A stretch of 64,000 nt of DNA. Origin: Rhodoblastus sp963804045 (GTDB lineage Bacteria; Pseudomonadota; Alphaproteobacteria; Rhizobiales; Beijerinckiaceae). The translations under genes were made by a program, and so were the position numbers. The notes beneath the pieces were generated by a model. The model saw only the letters and a program-made list of their open reading frames with translations, was not told the DNA's origin and did not search any database. Positions 46,644 through 55,326 of this stretch are shown piece by piece. The first letter of the stretch is position 1. The number at the start of each line of letters is the position of its first letter. The stretch is from positions 29,631-93,630 of the forward strand of contig CAWDOR010000019.1 in NCBI GenBank assembly GCA_963804045.1, given 5' to 3'.

Positions 46644-48202
46644 CGCAGACCCACCGTCGGATCCCATTCGGTCTTGGCGAGATAGCCCGAGGCGAGGCCG
46701 TTGCTCACGGATGTGAACATGGCGCCGGCGTAGAATTCCAGGTTTCTGGTGTAGTGATAATCCACGGCGAAGGAGACGGCGTCTTCCGCGCCGGAGCAAT
46801 TGGACGCGGCGGTTGTCGCGCAGGCGGCGTAGGCGGTGTTTTTCGTCAGCGCCGTCGGTGTCGCCGATTTGGCGTAATTCTTGGCGGCATAGGCGTTCTG
46901 CCACAGATGGCTATAGCCGAGGATCAGATCGAGCTGGGCGTTATAGGCGTATTTCAGGCCGGTCCAGGCGAGCTGTTCGATTTTCGGCGTGACATAGACA
47001 TTGGTGTAGGCGTAGCCGCCGAAACCGTCGGGATTGACCAGATAGGAGCCATTGGCGACGGTCGCCGAGGGGTTGGAGACCTTGAACCATTCATAGCCGC
47101 CGAAGAAGGTGAAAGCCTGGTATTTATATTTGGCGCCGACCAGCACCATGTCATTGTCGGAGAGATAATCGGCGAGGTTCTGATTTCCGGCCCAGACGGC
47201 GCTGGAATAATAGCTGAGGGTGGTCGCGCCGCTGACATGGCCCGCGTCCACGCCAATGGAGAAATTGTCGAGATCGGCGCCGATGTTGAACTGGTAGGAG
47301 CCCTTGCCGCCGTGCTCTCCTTCCGCGAATTCGCCGAGCTGAACCATGGCGCCGGCATGATAGGGGCCGTAGGCATAGACATATTTCAGCGCATTGTTGA
47401 GGCGGGTGGCCTCGGTGGCTCCGCCATTGAGCGAGCTTGAGTAGCCCAGCAGCGAAAAGGCCAGCGCGCCGTTGAAGGGATCGGAGGCCTTGTAATCGTC
47501 GGTCGAAAACAGGCGCTGGCGGCCGAAGGTCAGCGTTCCCAAGGTGGACGAGGAGAAGCCGCCATAGGCGTAATCGTTGAAGGGCTGGCCATTGCGCGCG
47601 GAATCGCCGTTCGCCGAGGAATTGCCGAGCTGGGCGCTGGTCGTTCCATTGTTCTGCCGCAGGGATTGGGCGCCATTGCTCAAGGCGACGGAATAGGGAT
47701 CGAAGGAGGTGTTGAAGTCGAACACCGCCTTGACCTCGCCCAGGGGCGCCGCGCTGAACAGGCTTTCGGCCCCCTTCAGCCCGATATTATTATAGCCCAG
47801 GCCGCCGGGCGCTGCGACGAAGCCGGCCTTGTTGGAATTCTTGCCGATGGCATATTCGACGCCCTGCGGATAGTTGCCGTTGAAGGTTGCGCTGTGGCTC
47901 TGCCAGCCCCCGCCGAAGTCCAGGGCGCCGTAAATCCGAACGCCGTGGAAAACGATGGGGTCGCCAGCCAGGACGGCGGCAGCCAGATCGGGAGTTTTGG
48001 GCGCGGCGGCTTGGGTTGCGGGCTGTTCACGCCAAGTGGTTTTCGCCGAAGTGGTTTTTGTCCAAGTGTTTTTGGCGACATGTTTCTTGGCCGGCTTTGT
48101 CGCGGCGTGCCCGCTCTTGTGGCGATGGGGCGCGGTTTCCGCATGAACGGGAGCGGAGACCAGAGCCAGGGCGGCGACAGTGAGCAGCAATTGCGATTTC
48201 AT
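46631..48202 (-). CDS. Outer-membrane porin (diverged member)
   Basis: 523 residues. Signal peptide MKSQLLLTVAALALVSAPVHA, then a Lys/Thr/His-rich linker up to residue 75. The barrel follows, starting GVRIYGALDFGGGWQSH and containing the eyelet-like GTLTFGRQRLF segment shared by general porins. It ends with ...DPTVGLRYTF, a terminal phenylalanine recognised by the outer-membrane insertion machinery. The ATG at 48202 was chosen so that the signal peptide is N-terminal. It is a relative of the two porins that follow on the other strand, but lacks their coiled coil. Confidence 0.85.
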   Translation of the reverse strand: MKSQLLLTVAALALVSAPVHAETAPHRHKSGHAATKPAKKHVAKNTWTKTTSAKTTWREQPATQAAAPKTPDLAAAVLAGDPIVFHGVRIYGALDFGGGWQSHSATFNGNYPQGVEYAIGKNSNKAGFVAAPGGLGYNNIGLKGAESLFSAAPLGEVKAVFDFNTSFDPYSVALSNGAQSLRQNNGTTSAQLGNSSANGDSARNGQPFNDYAYGGFSSSTLGTLTFGRQRLFSTDDYKASDPFNGALAFSLLGYSSSLNGGATEATRLNNALKYVYAYGPYHAGAMVQLGEFAEGEHGGKGSYQFNIGADLDNFSIGVDAGHVSGATTLSYYSSAVWAGNQNLADYLSDNDMVLVGAKYKYQAFTFFGGYEWFKVSNPSATVANGSYLVNPDGFGGYAYTNVYVTPKIEQLAWTGLKYAYNAQLDLILGYSHLWQNAYAAKNYAKSATPTALTKNTAYAACATTAASNCSGAEDAVSFAVDYHYTRNLEFYAGAMFTSVSNGLASGYLAKTEWDPTVGLRYTF

Positions 48203-48774
48203 AACAACCTCAAACCTCGTCCGGCAGCGGCCGGGACAATGACCGTAGCCATAAAAAATATATTCTATAAAAATAGTCAACTAAATTCTCGATCATTCAT
48301 TGCCTCGACGCCCCATCCTCGGCCCTTGGGAAAATTGCCGCGGTAATTCCGCGCGGCGACCGCGACCGAGTCCGAGGCCTGGCGCTCCGCCCTTGCCGAT
48401 GGCGACCTTGAGAAGCCCGGCGTCCGATGCTCAGGCTATAACCAAGCGGAATCGTCGCCTGTTATCCTAAAAATGGCGTCTACGACTTTATATATTGAAA
48501 TTTAAAGAGTCACATTCGTCTTTTTGCAAAGTTGTCATCAAGTGTTAGCGGAATTGTCACAAAATCGTCATAAACAATGTGGCAAATTTGGAACAGTATG
48601 TTCTATTTCGACTCCGCCTCAATTGTTTCTTCTCTGGAGCAATTGCTAAAAAAAGCGCCAGAAACTATCCATTGCCCAACCGCGCCGCGAGGGTTTGGCG
48701 CGGGATCAAGTTTTCGGGTCCCCGTGACGTTAGTGACGTCTGGAACGGCCTTAGACCCTGAGATGGAGACCGAA
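48203..48774. other. 570-bp divergent porin control region
   Basis: No convincing gene. The half next to the minus-strand porin has an AT-rich block (about 48245-48285); the middle is GC-rich with short hairpins; the half before the plus-strand porin is AT-rich with 11-bp phased gtca repeats (separate entry) and a gacgt/acgtc pair near 48727-48741. An open frame from 48577 is in phase with the porin but has no signal peptide in front, so the shorter porin start is preferred. Confidence 0.45.
48532..48571 (+). promoter_or_regulatory. 11-bp phased TTGTCAT-type repeats, Pho-box-like
   Basis: TTGTCAT at 48532, TTGTCAC at 48554 and TCGTCAT at 48565. The last two are separated by four A residues, so the 7-bp units repeat every 11 bp, the geometry of a PhoB box. 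The first lies 22 bp upstream, in the same phase. They are about 200 bp before the porin start codon. Confidence 0.4.
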
Positions 48775-50343
48775 ATGAAAAACAAGCTGATGGCCGCCGC
48801 CGCCGTCCTCGCGCTGATGTCCGCGAGCAACGTCGCCCTGGCGAACGACGCTACCGATGTGAAGGCGCTGAAGGCCCAGGCCGCCGCGCTGAAAAAGCAG
48901 AACGCCGCCCTCGAAAAGCGCCTCAGCAAGATCGAGAAGCGCCAGGTCGCCGCTTCCCAGGCGGCTCCCGCGCCGGCCTCCACCGATTTCATGGGCATGG
49001 TCACCAAGGGCCCGCTCGAAGCCATCACCGACGAAGGCCCGATCTGCTGGAAGGGCGTCTGCGTGTTCGGCACGTTCGACGTCGGCGCCGGCTGGGCGAG
49101 CCATGGCGCGCCGGTCAACAGCGACCTCTATTTCGGCAATGTCGCGGTCAACAAGGCTAACGGCAACGCCTATTTCGGCGTCGTGCCGAGCGGTCTGTCG
49201 CAGACCACCATCGGCATCAAGGGGCAGGAAGAAGTCCTTCCCGGCCTGTCCGTCGTGTTCAAGGCGTCGACCGGCATCAACCCGCAGTCCGGCCAGCTCG
49301 CCAATGCGCCGGGATCGCAGGCCGCCAATAACGGCCTGTCCTGGCCGAGCCAGTCGCTCAACGCCGACGGCACCCGCGGCGGTCAGGCTTTCAACGACGA
49401 ACTCTATGCCGGCGTGGCCAGCAAGGAATTCGGCACGCTGACCTTCGGCCGTCAGAAGTCGCTCTCCAACGAGACCTTCGCCGCCTATGATCCGGCCGGC
49501 TTCTCTTATAACTACTCGCTGATCGGTCTGTCGGGCACGCCCGTCGCCGGCGGCGGCATCACCGACGACGGCCGTCTCGACGACGCCATCAAATATCGCG
49601 TCCAGTTCAACGGCCTGCACTTCGGCGCTCTCTACAAGTTCATCGACGGCTCGGCCGGCACGGGCGCCAAGGACAATAATTACGCCTATCAGTTCAACCT
49701 GGGCGGCGAATATCAGGGCTTCGGCGTCGACGTGGTCGCCGGTCACTTCAACCAGTCGATCACCTATGGCGTGCTGAGCGCCGCTCAGGTCGCCACGGTC
49801 GGCATCCCCACCAACTCGCTGACCGGCGTCGCTTATGACACCAACGATGTCATGATCGGCGCGAAATATACCTGGAACCAGTTCAAGTTCTTCGCCGGCT
49901 GGGCCCATGACGTCCTGAACAACGCCAAGGATCCGATCGGAACCGGCGCCAACACCGGGCAGGGCGATTATATCGTCGGCGCGCTCGGTTCGGCGCTTCC
50001 CGCCGGCAAGACCAAGGTTCTGGACACCGAGTGGGTGGGCGTGAAATATGCCTATAACCCCAAGCTCGACATCACCCTGTCCTACTATCACGAAGGCCAG
50101 AACAACTTCGCCTCGGCCGCCAACGCCTCGACCTGCTCGGCGGCTTATCAGAACGCTCGCAACGGCAACTGCGCCGGCGCCGAAGACTTCGTTTCGCTCT
50201 ATGGCGATTACCACTTCACCAAGCGCTTCGACGCCTATGCCGGTCTGACCTATTCGGCGGTTCGTGGCGGCATGGCCAATGGCTATAGCCACAACAACGA
50301 AACCGACTGGGCCCCGACCGCCGGCGTCCGCTACGCCTTCTGA
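48775..50343 (+). CDS. Outer-membrane porin with N-terminal coiled coil (paralogue 1)
   Basis: 522 residues. Signal peptide MKNKLMAAAAVLALMSASN-VALA is followed by a periplasmic coiled coil (VKALKAQAAALKKQNAALEK). A disulfide-capable ICWKGVCV segment comes next, then a barrel ending APTAGVRYAF with a terminal phenylalanine. It includes GTLTFGRQKSLS, typical of the trimeric porins of Rhizobiales. The coiled coil should lie between the membrane and peptidoglycan. It is strongly similar to the next gene, from which it arose by tandem duplication. A hairpin and a terminator follow. Confidence 0.9.
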   Translation: MKNKLMAAAAVLALMSASNVALANDATDVKALKAQAAALKKQNAALEKRLSKIEKRQVAASQAAPAPASTDFMGMVTKGPLEAITDEGPICWKGVCVFGTFDVGAGWASHGAPVNSDLYFGNVAVNKANGNAYFGVVPSGLSQTTIGIKGQEEVLPGLSVVFKASTGINPQSGQLANAPGSQAANNGLSWPSQSLNADGTRGGQAFNDELYAGVASKEFGTLTFGRQKSLSNETFAAYDPAGFSYNYSLIGLSGTPVAGGGITDDGRLDDAIKYRVQFNGLHFGALYKFIDGSAGTGAKDNNYAYQFNLGGEYQGFGVDVVAGHFNQSITYGVLSAAQVATVGIPTNSLTGVAYDTNDVMIGAKYTWNQFKFFAGWAHDVLNNAKDPIGTGANTGQGDYIVGALGSALPAGKTKVLDTEWVGVKYAYNPKLDITLSYYHEGQNNFASAANASTCSAAYQNARNGNCAGAEDFVSLYGDYHFTKRFDAYAGLTYSAVRGGMANGYSHNNETDWAPTAGVRYAF

Positions 50344-50363
50344 GCGTCTTTCCAGAAAGACGC
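50344..50363 (+). other. Hairpin immediately after porin stop
   Basis: gcgtcttt (50344-50351) and aaagacgc (50356-50363) pair with a 4-base loop directly after the stop codon and before the true terminator. A comparable aaaagc hairpin follows the second porin (52422-52435). It may stabilise the message or give rise to a 3' end RNA. Confidence 0.55.
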
Positions 50364-50388
50364 CGGAAACAGAGCAGTCTCCACTTCG

Positions 50389-50421
50389 ATCCCGCGAGCT
50401 CCGGCTCGCGGGATTTTTTTC
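50389..50421 (+). terminator. Rho-independent terminator of porin 1
   Basis: atcccgcgag (50389-50398) and ctcgcgggat (50405-50414) form a 10-bp stem running into a T tract. The stem is nearly the same as the one after porin 2. Confidence 0.88.
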
Positions 50422-50760
50422 GCGCCGCTGGCTTCATGCGGGATGGCTGCCCCGGAAAAGACAGTTTTCCGGAGTTTGTAGCAAATTTGCAACAGGCACA
50501 AAAACGGCAAAAAAATCACAAATTCAGAATTATTTTCTATTATAACGTATTTTATAGCAAAATATTCTCCTTTTTGGCCCACAGACTTGACCTGCGGTTA
50601 AAACGTGGCCCTTTCATGGTCAAATTTTGTGCTTTCGTATCCGGGGCTAAACGCATATCTCAGTGCAGCAATATGTAGCGCTAGGTAATGTTGCTGCCAG
50701 CTTGGCTCGCAGTTTCCGGTCCGGCGTCCAACGTCGCTTCCAAGGGGTTGAGGAGAAAAC
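50422..50760. other. Intergenic region upstream of porin 2
   Basis: An AT-rich stretch (about 50515-50575) probably holds the promoter. The palindrome gcaaatttgc (50481-50490), flanked by imperfect complementary bases (ttgta/aacag), is the only operator-like site. No coding frame or RNA gene was recognised. A ribosome site (gagg) precedes the porin ATG. Confidence 0.45.
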
Positions 50761-52419
50761 ATGTCAGCCAAATTGATGAACGCGGTCGCGATCGCGGCGA
50801 TCCTCGCCGCCACGGGCGCCGCCCGCGCCGACGCAATCAGCGAACTCAAGGCGCAATCCGCTGCGCTGAAGAAGCAGAACGCCGCGCTCGAAAAGCGCCT
50901 CAACAAGCTCGAAAAGCAGCAGGCCTCCAAGCAGGCGGCCAAGCCGGCCGGCCAGCAGGGCGCCCCCGCCGCCACCGATTTCATGGGCATGGTCACCAAG
51001 GGCCCGCTCGACGCCATCGCCGATGACGGCCCGATCTGCTGGAAGGGCGTTTGCGTCCTCGGCACGCTCGACGGCGGCGTGGGCTGGTACAGCCACGGCA
51101 TGCCGCCGAATGCCAATTTCACCGCCGGCGAAGCCTTCATCAACAAGAACGGCAATCGCGCGCTTTGGGCTTTCGCTCCGAACAATCTCGCGCAGAGCAC
51201 CATCGGCCTGAAGGGCGAGGAAGAAATCCTGCCGGGCGTCTCGGTCGTGTTCCGCGCCACCACCGGCATCAACCCGCAATCGGGCATGCTCGCCAATAAC
51301 GTTGGCGCCATCGTCAACAATAATGGCGTTCCGCGCACCGCCCAGTCGCTCAACGCCGACTCCTCGCGCGCTGGCCAGGCCTTCAACGACGAGCTCTACG
51401 CCGGCCTGTCCTCCAAGACCTTCGGCACGCTGACCTTCGGTCGCCAGCGCATTCTCACCACCGACATGGTCGTCGCTTACGATCCGGCCGGCGCCTCCTA
51501 CGCCTTCTCGCCGATCGGCTATTCCGGCGCGACCATGGGCGGCGGCGACACCGAAGACGCCCGCCTCGACAACGCGTTGAAATATCGCGTCAACTATGGC
51601 CCCGTGCACTTCGGCGCCCTCTACAAGTTCGTCGATGGCTCCGGCGGCTGCTATTCCACCAGCGCCGCCTGGACCGCCGCCAATTGCACGGGCGTCACCG
51701 CGCATAACGACGCCTATCAGTTCCAGCTGGGCGGCAGCTATAACAACCTGGACGTCGATGTCGCCGCCGGCCACATCAACCAGGCCATTGCCGCCAGCGG
51801 CCTGACCAACAGCGCCACCGCCTCGTCGAACACCAACAATGTCAACGTGATGAACGGCAACGCCATCACCGGCGCCAATCTGATCAACACCGCGGGCACC
51901 GCCGCCGCGACGGTGACCGACAATACGATGGCGATGATCACCGCCAAATATACCTGGAACCAGTTCAAGTTCTTCGGCGGTTACGAGCATGTCCTGTTCC
52001 AGAACCCGTCCAACGGTCTGGGCATTGGCGCTCAGACGGCTGGCGGCTATGTGATCAGCTCGGTCACCAATGGCCTGGGCAAGGGTCAGAACGACAAGGT
52101 CTTGCAGATCATGTGGACTGGCGTGAAATACGCCTATGACGCCAAGACCGACATTGTCGCGTCCTATTACCACTATCTGCAGAACCAGTATGCTTCGGCC
52201 GCCAACATGGCCAGCTGCTCGGCCGCGATCCAGTCGGCGCGCAATGCCGCCTGCTCGGGCGAAATGAACGCGGTGTCGCTCTATGTCGATCACCACTTCA
52301 CCAAGCGCTTCGACGCCTATGCCGGCCTGATGTTCTCCTCCATGACCGGCGGCCTGTCGAACAGCTATCTCTATTCGACCCAGTGGGCGCCCGCCGCCGG
52401 CCTGCGCTACTCCTTCTGA
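50761..52419 (+). CDS. Outer-membrane porin with N-terminal coiled coil (paralogue 2)
   Basis: 552 residues. Signal peptide MSAKLMNAVAIAAILAATGA-ARAD, coiled coil (ISELKAQSAALKKQNAALEK), then the DFMGMVTKGPLDAIADDGPI block and ICWKGVCV shared with the preceding porin, and the GTLTFGRQRILT barrel segment. The end AAGLRYSF has the terminal phenylalanine. Most differences from its neighbour lie in surface loops (for instance the NSATASSNTNNVNVMNGNAI region), as expected for porins that diversified after duplication. It has its own promoter region and terminator. Confidence 0.9.
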   Translation: MSAKLMNAVAIAAILAATGAARADAISELKAQSAALKKQNAALEKRLNKLEKQQASKQAAKPAGQQGAPAATDFMGMVTKGPLDAIADDGPICWKGVCVLGTLDGGVGWYSHGMPPNANFTAGEAFINKNGNRALWAFAPNNLAQSTIGLKGEEEILPGVSVVFRATTGINPQSGMLANNVGAIVNNNGVPRTAQSLNADSSRAGQAFNDELYAGLSSKTFGTLTFGRQRILTTDMVVAYDPAGASYAFSPIGYSGATMGGGDTEDARLDNALKYRVNYGPVHFGALYKFVDGSGGCYSTSAAWTAANCTGVTAHNDAYQFQLGGSYNNLDVDVAAGHINQAIAASGLTNSATASSNTNNVNVMNGNAITGANLINTAGTAAATVTDNTMAMITAKYTWNQFKFFGGYEHVLFQNPSNGLGIGAQTAGGYVISSVTNGLGKGQNDKVLQIMWTGVKYAYDAKTDIVASYYHYLQNQYASAANMASCSAAIQSARNAACSGEMNAVSLYVDHHFTKRFDAYAGLMFSSMTGGLSNSYLYSTQWAPAAGLRYSF

Positions 52420-52451
52420 TCGCTTTTCCAAAAGCTGTCAGGTTGAAATCG

Positions 52452-52486
52452 AATCCCGCGCGCTTCGGCTCGCGGGATTTTTTTAT
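52452..52486 (+). terminator. Rho-independent terminator of porin 2
   Basis: aatcccgcg (52452-52460) pairs with cgcgggatt (52471-52479), with inner gc pairs closing a ttcg loop, followed by a seven-T run. The stem shares its sequence with the porin 1 terminator, pointing to duplication of the whole gene including its 3' end. Confidence 0.85.
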
Positions 52487-52552
52487 CGCCTTGCCATCCG
52501 GGAGCGCCGGGTTTAGCAAGGCGCGAAATTCCCCCCAAGACAGAGGCTGATC

Positions 52553-53659
52553 ATGGCGACCCATAAAATTTTCCTGCTTCCCGGCGACGGCATCGGGCCC
52601 GAGGTCACGGCGGAAGTCGAGAAGGTCGCTCAGGTCATTTCGCAGGCCGGTCTCGCCTCGTTCGAATTCGAGAAGGGACTGGTGGGCGGCAGCGCCTATG
52701 ACGCCCATGGCCAGGCGATTTCCGATGCCGACATGGCGCGCGCGCAAGCTGCCGACGCGGTGATGCTCGCCGCCGTCGGCGGTCCCAAATGGGACAAAGT
52801 CCCTTACGAGGTGCGTCCCGAAGCCGGCCTGTTGCGGCTGCGCAAGGATTTGGGACTGTTTGCGAACTTGCGTCCGGCGATCTGCTATCCGGCTTTGGCC
52901 GACGCCTCCTCGCTCAAGCGCGACATTGTCGAGGGTCTCGACATCATGATCGTGCGCGAGCTGACCGGCGGCGTCTATTTCGGCGAGCCCAAGGAAATCA
53001 TCGATCTGCCCAATGGCCAGAAGCGCGCGGTGGACACCCAGGTATACGAGACCTATGAGATCGAGCGCATCGCGGCGGTGGCCTTCGAGCTGGCGCGCAA
53101 ACGCGGCAACAAGGTGACCTCGTCGGAAAAACACAATGTGATGAAGTCCGGCGTGCTGTGGAAGGAAGTGGTCGCCGATCTGCACAAGCGCTCCTACGCC
53201 GACGTGCAGCTCGACCATATGCTCGCCGACGCGCTGGGCATGCAATTGGTGCGCTGGCCCAAGCAGTTCGACGTGATCGTCACCGACAATCTGTTCGGCG
53301 ACATGCTCTCCGACGTCGCCTCCATGCTCACGGGCTCGCTGGGCATGCTGCCCTCGGCCTCGCTGGGCGAAGCCGACGCGCAGGGCAAGCGCAAGGCCAT
53401 GTATGAGCCGGTGCATGGCTCGGCTCCTGATATCGCCGGCAAGGGCATCGCCAATCCGATCGCCATGATCGGCTCGTTCGGCATGGCGCTGCGCTATTCC
53501 TTCGGCCTGATTGAAGCCGCCGATTTCATCGAAAAGGCGATTTCCGACGTGCTGGCGGCGGGCTATCGCACCGCCGACATCAAGGGCCAGGCGGCGTCGA
53601 GCATCTCGACCTCGGCCATGGGCGACGCCATTGTCGCGGCGCTGAAGAAGCTGATCTGA
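52553..53659 (+). CDS. leuB: 3-isopropylmalate dehydrogenase LeuB
   Basis: 368 residues; oxidises 3-isopropylmalate in leucine synthesis using NAD. Signatures are LLPGDGIGPEVTAEV, GGPKWD, the substrate-binding ELTGGVYFGEPK and the metal-site block VTDNLFGDMLSDVASMLTGS. The rest of the leu genes are not in the window. A GC-rich hairpin follows its stop. Confidence 0.96.
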   Translation: MATHKIFLLPGDGIGPEVTAEVEKVAQVISQAGLASFEFEKGLVGGSAYDAHGQAISDADMARAQAADAVMLAAVGGPKWDKVPYEVRPEAGLLRLRKDLGLFANLRPAICYPALADASSLKRDIVEGLDIMIVRELTGGVYFGEPKEIIDLPNGQKRAVDTQVYETYEIERIAAVAFELARKRGNKVTSSEKHNVMKSGVLWKEVVADLHKRSYADVQLDHMLADALGMQLVRWPKQFDVIVTDNLFGDMLSDVASMLTGSLGMLPSASLGEADAQGKRKAMYEPVHGSAPDIAGKGIANPIAMIGSFGMALRYSFGLIEAADFIEKAISDVLAAGYRTADIKGQAASSISTSAMGDAIVAALKKLI

Positions 53660-53665
53660 TTGGGA

Positions 53666-53691
53666 GAAACGGCGGCTTGCGCCGCCGTTTC
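53666..53691. terminator. Hairpin between leuB and the opposite GyrI-like gene
   Basis: gaaacggcgg (53666-53675) pairs with ccgccgtttc (53682-53691) in a 10-bp perfect stem. It lacks a strong T tract but sits at the convergent ends of two genes, so it may stop transcription from both sides. Confidence 0.6.
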
Positions 53692-54304
53692 ACTTCAGGA
53701 ACACGTAAATATCGATCCTGAGCGCCTGGTCGCCGGAATCCTTGCCCTCGACCCGATAATCCTCGAGATAGACATTGGTCGCCTCAAGGCCTTTTTCGTC
53801 GAGATAATTGGTCACGGCGTCATAGGTGGAGTCGATGTCGTCATAGGCGCCGGTATGGGCGAATTTGATCGCCTTGCCGCCGGGCGTCTGGCCCAGAACA
53901 ATGCCGGCGTCCAGCGCCGGCTTGGCATTGGCGTCGGCCTCGACCGGCAGCAGCGCGTCGAATTTGAAACCGGCCTCGTCGGTGTCGGTGAAGGCGGCGA
54001 GCGGCTGATCCACGGTTTTGAGCCCGGCCTTTTGCGCGGCGGCGCGCAGTTTCGCCAGGGAGTCGTGGATCTTGGCGTAGCCCTCCTCCCATGTGGCCTG
54101 GGCATGAAGCACCAGGGCGGGGCGGGGCGCGATGTCCAGCGTTTTGAGCGTGTCCTCGGCGGGCGGGGGCGGCGTCGGCGCCGCGGGCGCGGCCGATGGA
54201 GCGGGCGTCGCCGCCGGGGTTTCGGCGAAGGCCGGCGCGGCGAACAGCAGCGAAGCCAAAATCAGCATCGCGTCCAGCGCGGGGGCGAAAATCCTGTTTC
54301 GCAT
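53690..54304 (-). CDS. Secreted GyrI-like (AraC effector-binding) domain protein
   Basis: 204 residues. Signal peptide MRNRIFAPALDAMLILASLL ending near AFAE, an Ala/Pro-rich linker, then a domain with ALVLHAQATWEEGYAKIHDSL and KFAHTGAYDDIDSTYDAVTNY. This is the pattern of GyrI-like small-molecule-binding domains. Such domains normally sit in the cytoplasm; here the signal peptide points to the periplasm. The ATG at 54304 was preferred over one five codons upstream. Ligand unknown. Confidence 0.75.
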   Translation of the reverse strand: MRNRIFAPALDAMLILASLLFAAPAFAETPAATPAPSAAPAAPTPPPPAEDTLKTLDIAPRPALVLHAQATWEEGYAKIHDSLAKLRAAAQKAGLKTVDQPLAAFTDTDEAGFKFDALLPVEADANAKPALDAGIVLGQTPGGKAIKFAHTGAYDDIDSTYDAVTNYLDEKGLEATNVYLEDYRVEGKDSGDQALRIDIYVFLK

Positions 54305-54435
54305 CGGGAAAAACTCCAAACCGGCGAGAGCTGCGCCGAATCAGCGCCATTCTAGTCGAGCCGCGCCCTGGGCCTATGGCTCCGAAGCGGCTTTTCTCCT
54401 ATATAATGCCTAAACCTCATGTGAACGGCGATAAA

Positions 54436-55326
54436 ATGGACGATCCGCGCGCCAGCGCCCTCGCGTCGAACCCGCTGATCGGGCGCGACATCCACAAGAT
54501 GAACGGCGCCGGCAACGCCATATTGGTGCTCGACCTGCGCGGCGCCGGCTTTCTGCCGCGCCCCGAGGATGCGCGTGCGCTGGCTCGCGCGCCGGGCCTC
54601 GCCTATGACCAGCTGATGGTGCTCGGCGATCCCGGGACGCGCGACGAAACCGCGTTCATGACAATTTACAACCAGGACGGCTCGCTGTCGGCCTCCTGCG
54701 GCAATGGCACGCGCTGCGTCGCCCATTATCTGGCGCGGCAGACCGGCGCGACGGCATTGCGCCTCGCCACTTCCGCCGGCAGGCTGGACGCGCGCCGCGA
54801 CGGCGATCTCACCTATACTGTGGACATGGGGCCGCCGCGCCTCGACTGGCGGGACATTCCTTTGGCCCATGAAGCGGATACGCGGGCCGTGGACGTCGGG
54901 CGTTTCGGCCTGCCGCCGGCGTCCTGCGTCAGCATGGGCAATCCCCATGCGATCTTCTTCGTCAAGGAGATCGAAGCCCAAGATCTCCAGGCGATCGGGC
55001 CGAAGCTGGAGCACGATCCGATTTTCCCGCAGCGCGCCAATATTTCGCTGGCGCAGGTTTTGGCGCCCGATCATGTGCGCCTGAAGGTCTGGGAGCGGGG
55101 CACGGGGCTGACGCTGGCCTGCGGCACGGCGGCTTGCGCCACGGCCGTGGCGGCGGCCCGCGCCGGGTTGACCGGGCGGCGCGTGAAAATTTCCCTGCCC
55201 GGTGGCGATCTGATGATTCACTGGCGCGAGTCCGACGGCCATGTCGAAATGACCGGGCCGGTCGAGGAGGAATTCACGCGCAAGCTCGACGCGGCGATTT
55301 TCGCCGGGGCCGATCATGGCGGATGA
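54436..55326 (+). CDS. dapF: Diaminopimelate epimerase DapF
   Basis: 296 residues; converts LL- to meso-diaminopimelate for lysine and peptidoglycan. The two active-site cysteines are visible in SASCGNGTRCVA and LTLACGTAACATAV, and KMNGAGNAILVLD is the usual opening. The ATG at 54436 was chosen; an in-frame ATG at 54406 is a possible alternative. The end overlaps mtaB by 11 bp, so the two are translated together. Confidence 0.95.
   Translation: MDDPRASALASNPLIGRDIHKMNGAGNAILVLDLRGAGFLPRPEDARALARAPGLAYDQLMVLGDPGTRDETAFMTIYNQDGSLSASCGNGTRCVAHYLARQTGATALRLATSAGRLDARRDGDLTYTVDMGPPRLDWRDIPLAHEADTRAVDVGRFGLPPASCVSMGNPHAIFFVKEIEAQDLQAIGPKLEHDPIFPQRANISLAQVLAPDHVRLKVWERGTGLTLACGTAACATAVAAARAGLTGRRVKISLPGGDLMIHWRESDGHVEMTGPVEEEFTRKLDAAIFAGADHGG

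Noticed and set aside
44880..46904. 674-codon antisense frame opposite the SulP gene
   Set aside because: Arg/Gln-rich text without domains; the SulP and porin frames explain the region.
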